NCBI GenBank assembly: GCA_025456165.1
Contig: JALOLI010000031.1
Location: 1 to 10,777 of the forward strand
DNA length: 10,777 nt
Reading direction: 5' to 3'
Source: Acidimicrobiia bacterium
GTDB lineage: Bacteria; Actinomycetota; Acidimicrobiia; UBA5794; UBA11373
In this document: piece after piece, positions 7,070 through 10,777 of the stretch
Numbering within the stretch: position 1 is the first letter of the stretch
Layout of the letters: each line of letters opens with the position of its first letter
Made by a program: the position numbers and the translations under genes
The notes under the pieces: model-generated
The model's input: only the letters and a program-made list of their open reading frames with translations
Databases searched by the model: none
Told to the model about the DNA's origin: nothing

Positions 7070-7938
7070 TGTGCAAGGCCTTCGGGGAAACGGTGGCCCT
7101 GGACCGCGCCACGCTATCGGCCCGGCCCGGGCGCATCCTGGGATTCCTCGGCCCCAACGGGGCGGGCAAGACCACCGCCATGCGCGCCGTCTTCGGCCTC
7201 GTCGCCCTGGACGGCGGCGACGTCGCCTGGGAGGGGCATCCCCTCGGCCGGCCCCAGCGCCTGCGCTTCGGCTACATGCCGGAGCAGCGCGGCCTCTACC
7301 CCCGCATGCGAGTCGGCGAGCAGCTCGCCTGGCTGGGCCGCATCCACGGCATGACGGCATCCGCTGCAGCCCGCGCCGCCGGCTCATGGCTGGAGAGGCT
7401 GGGGCTCGCCGACCGGTCCCGGGATCGCCTGGAGGCGCTCTCCCACGGCAATCAGCAGCGCGCCCAGCTGGCCGCCGCCCTCCTCCACGATCCCGACGCC
7501 CTGGTCCTCGACGAGCCCTTCTCCGGCCTCGACCCCATGGCCGCCGAGGCCCTCGCCGGGATCATCCGGGAGCGGGCGGCCGCCGGCACGACGGTGCTGT
7601 TCTCCAGCCACCAGCTCGATCTGGTCCAGGATGTGTGCGACGACGTGGCCATCATCGATCGGGGCCGGGTGGTGCTCGCCGGCTCCCTCGAGGAGGTGCG
7701 GGGCCGCGCCCCCCACCGCCGCCTGGACCTGGCCCTGGCCGGCGACGCCGCCTGGACCCCCTCGCTTCCCGGCATCGAGTTGCTGGGCACCCGCCCGGGC
7801 CTGGCCACCTATCTGGTGCCGGCCGACGCCGACCCGGCCGCGCTGCTGGCCGACGCCTCCCGGGCGGGCCGCGTCACCCGCTTCAGCTTCCAGCCCCCCA
7901 CCCTGTCCGACCTCTTCCGCGAGGCGGTGGGCCGATGA
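7051..7938 (+). CDS. NatA-type ABC transporter ATP-binding protein
   Basis: Cytoplasmic ATPase of an ABC-2 exporter, 295 aa. Motifs in order: Walker A GPNGAGKTT (34-42); Q-loop region around MPEQRGLYP; signature LSHGNQQ (130-136), the degenerate LSxGNQQ form typical of NatA/YhaQ-like subunits rather than LSGGQ; Walker B LVLDEP (151-156) with D-loop SGLDP; and switch histidine H187 (SSHQLD). Residues from about 220 form the small C-terminal domain usual for drug, antibiotic or Na+ exporters of this class. GTG at 7051 is selected because VLELRGLCKAFG is the normal ABC N-terminus; a modest GGGGAG lies nine bases upstream. The stop overlaps the permease ATG (ATGA). Divergent from ychF, with 61 bp between the two start codons. 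The transported substrate cannot be told from sequence. Confidence 0.93.
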   Translation: MLELRGLCKAFGETVALDRATLSARPGRILGFLGPNGAGKTTAMRAVFGLVALDGGDVAWEGHPLGRPQRLRFGYMPEQRGLYPRMRVGEQLAWLGRIHGMTASAAARAAGSWLERLGLADRSRDRLEALSHGNQQRAQLAAALLHDPDALVLDEPFSGLDPMAAEALAGIIRERAAAGTTVLFSSHQLDLVQDVCDDVAIIDRGRVVLAGSLEEVRGRAPHRRLDLALAGDAAWTPSLPGIELLGTRPGLATYLVPADADPAALLADASRAGRVTRFSFQPPTLSDLFREAVGR

Positions 7939-9137
7939 GCGCCTCGCGCGATGTCTACCTCGTGGCCCTGCGGGAGGTGCGGGAGCGCACCCGCAGCCGG
8001 GCCTTCATCGTGTCCACCGCCTTCACCCTGCTGCTGGTCATGGGGGTGCTGGGAGCGATGGCGTTCTTCGCCGACCGACCGCCGCCCGCCTACGCCGTCG
8101 GCGTGGTGGGGCCCCGGCCCCCCGGCCTCGACGGGGCACTGAGCCTGGCAGCCACCGGCTCGGGGGCCCTGCTCAGCACCGAGTCGCTCCCCGACCGGGC
8201 GGCGGCCGAGGCGGCGCTGGCCGAGGATCGGATCGACGCCGCCCTCCTTCCCGGCGGCACCATCCTCGTCGAGCGGCGCAGCAGCCCCGACCTCGAGTCA
8301 CTGCTGACCTTCGCCCTCCGCCAGGCCGGGTTCGTGGCGCGCCTGGCCGAGGCCGGCATCGATCCCGGCGAAGTGGAGAGCCTGCTGCTGCCCGCCTCCC
8401 GGGTGCGGGTGGAAGCCGTCGGCGGCGGGGGTGACGACGGCGGGGCCGGCCTGGGCGTGGCCACGGCCGGGGTGGTGGTGCTCTTCGTGGTCATCTCCTC
8501 GTACGGCCAGTGGGTGCTCACCGGGGTGCTGGAGGAGAAGGCGAACCGGGTGGTGGAACTGGTCGTGGCGGCCATCCCGGTGCGACGGCTCCTCGCCGGC
8601 AAGGTGGCCGGCATCGGCCTGCTCGGCCTGATCCAGCTGCTGCTGCTCATCGGAGTCGGGCTCGGCGCCGGGGTGTCCTTCGGGCTGTTCGCGCTTCCCC
8701 GGACCGCGGTGGCCACCGCCGTGTGGGCCGTGCTCTGGTTCCTGCTCGGCTACGCCTTCTACGCCGTGATCTTCGCCGCCGCCGGGTCGCTCGTGTCCCG
8801 CCAGGAGGATGCCCAGGCCGCGGCCATGCCGATCGCCCTGGGGGCAGTTGCCGTGTACCTCGCCGTCTTCGTCGTGGTGATCCCGTGGCCGGAGTCAACG
8901 GGGGCCCGGGTCCTCTCCTTCCTGCCCCCGGCGGCGCCCATCGCCTTCCCCGCTCGGATCGCTCTCGACGCCGTCGCCCCCTGGGAGCCCTTCGTGGGGG
9001 TCGCCGTCATGGTGGCCGCGGTCTACGCGGTGGTGCGCCTCGCCGCCCGGGTGTATGCCGGCGCCCTGCTGAGCAGCGGCGCCCGTCTGGGCTGGCGCCA
9101 GGCCTGGCGCTCGGCTCGCCACGCTGCCGCCGGCTGA
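7935..9137 (+). CDS. NatB-type ABC-2 transporter permease
   Basis: Membrane subunit partnering the upstream ATPase; 400 aa, normal for NatB-like permeases. Predicted segments: TM1 at 23-45, a ~125-residue extracytoplasmic domain (about 47-171) ending in a Gly/Asp-rich linker (GGGGDDGG), then TM2 172-195, TM3 224-248, TM4 256-285 (possibly a pair), TM5 298-317 and TM6 351-372. The conserved ABC-2 cytoplasmic motif is present as GVLEEKANRVVELVVAAIPV, then RRLLAGKVAG (197-226), the coupling region that contacts the ATPase. The ATG overlaps the ATPase stop (ATGA), so the two are made together. No third gene follows in the operon; a convergent YqeY-like gene ends 118 bp downstream. An exporter of Na+, a drug or a peptide is plausible; substrate unknown. 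Confidence 0.92.
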   Translation: MSASRDVYLVALREVRERTRSRAFIVSTAFTLLLVMGVLGAMAFFADRPPPAYAVGVVGPRPPGLDGALSLAATGSGALLSTESLPDRAAAEAALAEDRIDAALLPGGTILVERRSSPDLESLLTFALRQAGFVARLAEAGIDPGEVESLLLPASRVRVEAVGGGGDDGGAGLGVATAGVVVLFVVISSYGQWVLTGVLEEKANRVVELVVAAIPVRRLLAGKVAGIGLLGLIQLLLLIGVGLGAGVSFGLFALPRTAVATAVWAVLWFLLGYAFYAVIFAAAGSLVSRQEDAQAAAMPIALGAVAVYLAVFVVVIPWPESTGARVLSFLPPAAPIAFPARIALDAVAPWEPFVGVAVMVAAVYAVVRLAARVYAGALLSSGARLGWRQAWRSARHAAAG

Positions 9138-9167
9138 AGACCGCCCGCCGCCTCGGCGCAGATGCCG

Positions 9168-9188
9168 CCGCCCGCTTTGAGGGGGCGG
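9168..9188 (+). terminator. Weak GC hairpin after the exporter operon
   Basis: CCGCCC (9168-9173) and GGGCGG (9183-9188) form a 6-bp stem with a 9-nt loop, 30 bp after the permease stop. There is no T-run. The rest of the 118-bp gap between the two convergent genes shows only a second small stem (CGGAG at 9228, CTCCG at 9241), which could serve the opposite gene. Both are weak. Confidence 0.3.
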
Positions 9189-9255
9189 AGATTGCGGCCC
9201 AACGGCGACCTTCCCCACCGCTACCGACGGAGGCGGGCGGCTCCGGCCCGAGCAC

Positions 9256-9594
9256 TCAGGCCGGATGCCGGCCGGTCAGGTACTCCTCGGCGCAGTTCGC
9301 CCTCCGGCGCAGGCGCGCCGCCTCCTGGGGGGCTCCGCGCTCTTCGTACTCGGCGGCGGCCGCCTGCAACTCGTCGGCTTCGCGGCGCACTATGTCGCGC
9401 ACGTCCTCTGCCGACAGGCGCCGCCGCGGCACCTCGGCCCACCCCTGGACATCCGTCGGGTGCGAGGGGCCCAGTTCCACCGCCTCTGCGTTGGCGATCG
9501 CCGCCATCAGCGTCCGGATGACGGCGACGCGCTCCGCGTCGCCGTCCTTGCGGGCGGCGCCCAGGTCGGCCTTGAGGCGAGAAACCAGCGGCAT
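9256..9594 (-). CDS. Short YqeY-like (GatB/YqeY domain) protein
   Basis: A 112-aa protein resembling the N-terminal half of YqeY. Residues 1-40 carry the family pattern (LVSRLKADLGAARKDGD, then VAVIRTLMAAIANAEAVE). After a Pro-rich linker (42-57) comes LSAEDVRDIVRREADELQ and AAAEYEERGAPQEAARLRRRA, the second helical pair. It stops at about the point where full-length YqeY (about 147 aa) would enter its C-terminal GatB-like tRNA-binding domain. Short forms of this kind, with an inserted Pro/Gly linker after AIxNAEAV, are familiar in actinobacteria, so this is probably a natural variant, not a broken gene. YqeY relates to the GatB amidotransferase tail; the role of the short form is unknown. 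ATG at 9594 is preferred over 9657 because family homology begins there; GGGAG upstream is a modest ribosome site. Confidence 0.82.
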   Translation of the reverse strand: MPLVSRLKADLGAARKDGDAERVAVIRTLMAAIANAEAVELGPSHPTDVQGWAEVPRRRLSAEDVRDIVRREADELQAAAAEYEERGAPQEAARLRRRANCAEEYLTGRHPA

Positions 9595-9727
9595 CCGGCT
9601 CTCCCAGGAAGGCCCCTCACTCTCGCAGCCGCCGCCCCGGCCCGCCAGCCGAGCCAAGCCCCGGGGCCTGCCGGCTCATGGCGAAGACCCTCGGTGCCAC
9701 CAGGCGGCCCCTAACCTGGCGCCCGTC

Positions 9728-9745
9728 CCGGCCACCGTGGGCCGG
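9728..9745 (+). promoter_or_regulatory. Leader hairpin next to the ribosome site of the DUF4015 gene
   Basis: CCGGCC (9728-9733) and GGCCGG (9740-9745) form a perfect 6-bp stem with a 6-nt loop, ending three bases before the GAGGAGG ribosome site. It may position or shield the site. A TAACCT (9712-9717) just upstream fits a TAnnnT -10 box and would put the transcription start near the hairpin, but no clear -35 is seen. Confidence 0.35.
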
Positions 9746-9748
9746 TCC

Positions 9749-9755
9749 GAGGAGG
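9749..9755 (+). promoter_or_regulatory. Shine-Dalgarno site of the DUF4015 gene
   Basis: GAGGAGG with a 6-nt spacer to the GTG at 9762. It fixes the start of a gene that has no stop in the window. Confidence 0.85.
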
Positions 9756-9761
9756 CAGGCA

Positions 9762-10777
9762 GTGAGCCCCAGCCGGCGCGGCCGGGAGATCGAGTTCCCC
9801 CCGGTGCCCCGCGGCTTCACCCGGCGGCCCCCCCGCCGTGGGGGTCCCGGCCGCCTCGTCGCTCTCGCGGTGATCCTGGCGCTGCTCGTCTCCGGCGGCA
9901 TCGTCCTGTTCCGCCGCCTCCAGGCCGACGGCGCCGTCTCCCTGGTGGTGCTCGGCCTCGCCGACTCCAGCGGCGACCCGGAGCGCCTCGTCGGCGCCGC
10001 CATCGCCGGGCCCGGAGCGCTGCAGGCTACGACCGACGAGAACGGGGCGGCCAGCTTGGCCCTCACCATCCCGGCCGAAGTCGAGGTTTCGGCCCCCGGT
10101 TACGAGACCGGGACCTTCCGGATCACCGACGTGCCCGACGGCGGGCCCATCGGCCTGCAGTTGGAGCCGGTCGTGCTGCGGGGCCGGGTCACCGACCCCG
10201 ACGGCGCAGGGATCGCTGCGGTTCTGGTCCGGTCCGGCGAGCACGAGGCGACCACCGACGACTCCGGCGCCTTCACCCTCGTCGCCCCCCTGCCCGGTCC
10301 CATCAGCGCCACCCGATCGGCGTGGGAGGGAGCCGAGGAGGAGTGGGATGGCTCCCGCCGGGACTTCGAGATCGTCCTGGAGCCCTTCGCCGTCAGGGGG
10401 ATCAGGGTCACCGGGGTGGCTGCGGGGTCGTCCACCGACTTCGCCCGCCTCCTCGACATGATCGAGGGGACCGTCGTCAACACGCTGGTCTTCGACACCA
10501 AGGACGAAGACGGGGCGGTCCACTACGCGTCCCAGGTCCCCGCCGCCCAGGAGAGCGGAGTGGCCCGGGACACCTACGACGTGGAGACCGTGCTCGCCGC
10601 CGCCCGGGAGCGCGGCCTGTACACCATCACTCGCATCGTCACCTTCCAGGACCCCAAGTGGGCCCCGGCCAACCCGGAGCACGCCGCCCGCAACACCGCC
10701 ACCGGCGGCGCATGGGTCAACGACCGCGGCCTGGCCTGGGCCGACCCCACCGACCGGGAAGCCTGGGAGTACCCGCT
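9762..10777 (+). CDS. Membrane-anchored putative glycoside hydrolase (DUF4015), 3' partial
   Basis: The reading frame runs off the right edge; 338 residues are visible from a GTG with a strong Shine-Dalgarno site. Layout: a basic N-terminus (1-31), one hydrophobic helix (about 32-50) followed by Arg-Arg, giving an N-in signal anchor, then an extracellular portion. Residues about 56-135 and 137-190 look like two tandem carboxypeptidase-regulatory/Ig-like beta modules (VGAAIAGPGALQATTDENG and RGRVTDPDGAGIAAVLVRSG share the 'value-added, DxxG-AF' pattern). From about 211 (VRGIRVTG) begins a DUF4015 (PF13200)-type TIM-barrel domain, recognised by NTLVFDTKDEDG, HYASQVP, ARERGLYTITRIVTFQDPKW and DRGLAWADPTDREAWEYP. 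The family is a predicted glycoside hydrolase related to GH13-like barrels; its substrate is not established. A surface polysaccharide or wall role is an inference. It is divergent from the YqeY-like gene. Confidence 0.88.
   Translation, partial: MSPSRRGREIEFPPVPRGFTRRPPRRGGPGRLVALAVILALLVSGGIVLFRRLQADGAVSLVVLGLADSSGDPERLVGAAIAGPGALQATTDENGAASLALTIPAEVEVSAPGYETGTFRITDVPDGGPIGLQLEPVVLRGRVTDPDGAGIAAVLVRSGEHEATTDDSGAFTLVAPLPGPISATRSAWEGAEEEWDGSRRDFEIVLEPFAVRGIRVTGVAAGSSTDFARLLDMIEGTVVNTLVFDTKDEDGAVHYASQVPAAQESGVARDTYDVETVLAAARERGLYTITRIVTFQDPKWAPANPEHAARNTATGGAWVNDRGLAWADPTDREAWEYP

Noticed and set aside
6990..7181. Longer ychF start at 7181
   Set aside because: The added 64 residues are basic and unlike any YchF, and would overlap the divergent ABC ATPase gene. 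The family N-terminus starts at the GTG at 6989.
9595..9657. Earlier start for the YqeY-like gene
   Set aside because: The extra 21 residues are Gly/Ser-rich and not part of the family; homology begins at the ATG at 9594.
9711..10682. A 323-codon minus-strand frame at the right end
   Set aside because: The plus strand there encodes a recognisable membrane-anchored DUF4015 protein with a good ribosome site. The minus frame is a Gly/Asp/Val-rich shadow.
1..10777. Mobile elements, CRISPR arrays, phage defence islands, tRNA or rRNA
   Set aside because: No transposase, integrase, direct-repeat array, cloverleaf or rRNA-like stretch was recognised. The AdnAB-like pair is a core repair system rather than a defence island by itself.

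Overview
The window is very GC-rich, with G/C at nearly every third codon position, GTG as well as ATG starts, ATGA start/stop overlaps, and almost no non-coding DNA. The tandem AdnA/AdnB-type helicase-nuclease pair, the short actinobacterial form of a YqeY-like protein and the TAnnnT-type -10 box point to an actinobacterium. A non-mycobacterial lineage such as Acidimicrobiia is possible, but the sequence does not fix the class. No rRNA, tRNA, CRISPR array, insertion sequence or phage gene was seen.

Layout, left to right. Positions 1-4763 (+) hold two consecutive UvrD-like helicases with C-terminal RecB/Cas4-type iron-sulfur nuclease domains. The first is cut by the window edge; the second is complete. 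They overlap by 4 bp and should form a heterodimeric DNA-end resection machine (AdnAB-like). Converging on them, and overlapping the helicase 3' end by 56 bp, is dtd (-), a D-aminoacyl-tRNA deacylase. Divergent from dtd is a small secreted, beta-rich protein (5264-5722, +). Converging on that gene is a two-gene minus-strand unit: ychF (6989 down to 5913), followed with ATGA overlap by a 68-aa protein whose core looks like the C-terminal half of the anti-sigma factor FlgM. A perfect 12-bp all-G/C hairpin lies in the tail of that small gene and just beyond the stop of the secreted gene.

Divergent from ychF is a NatA/NatB-type ABC exporter operon (7051-9137, +). A short YqeY-like protein (-) and then a membrane-anchored protein with a DUF4015 'putative glycoside hydrolase' domain (9762 to the window edge, +) close the window.

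Most of this is core housekeeping: DNA repair, translation quality control and export. No multi-gene undescribed system is obvious. The features most worth a second look are the FlgM-like gene coupled to ychF, the shared hairpin in its coding tail, an unusually short loop between motifs Ia and Ib in the AdnB-like helicase, and an altered G3 motif in YchF.
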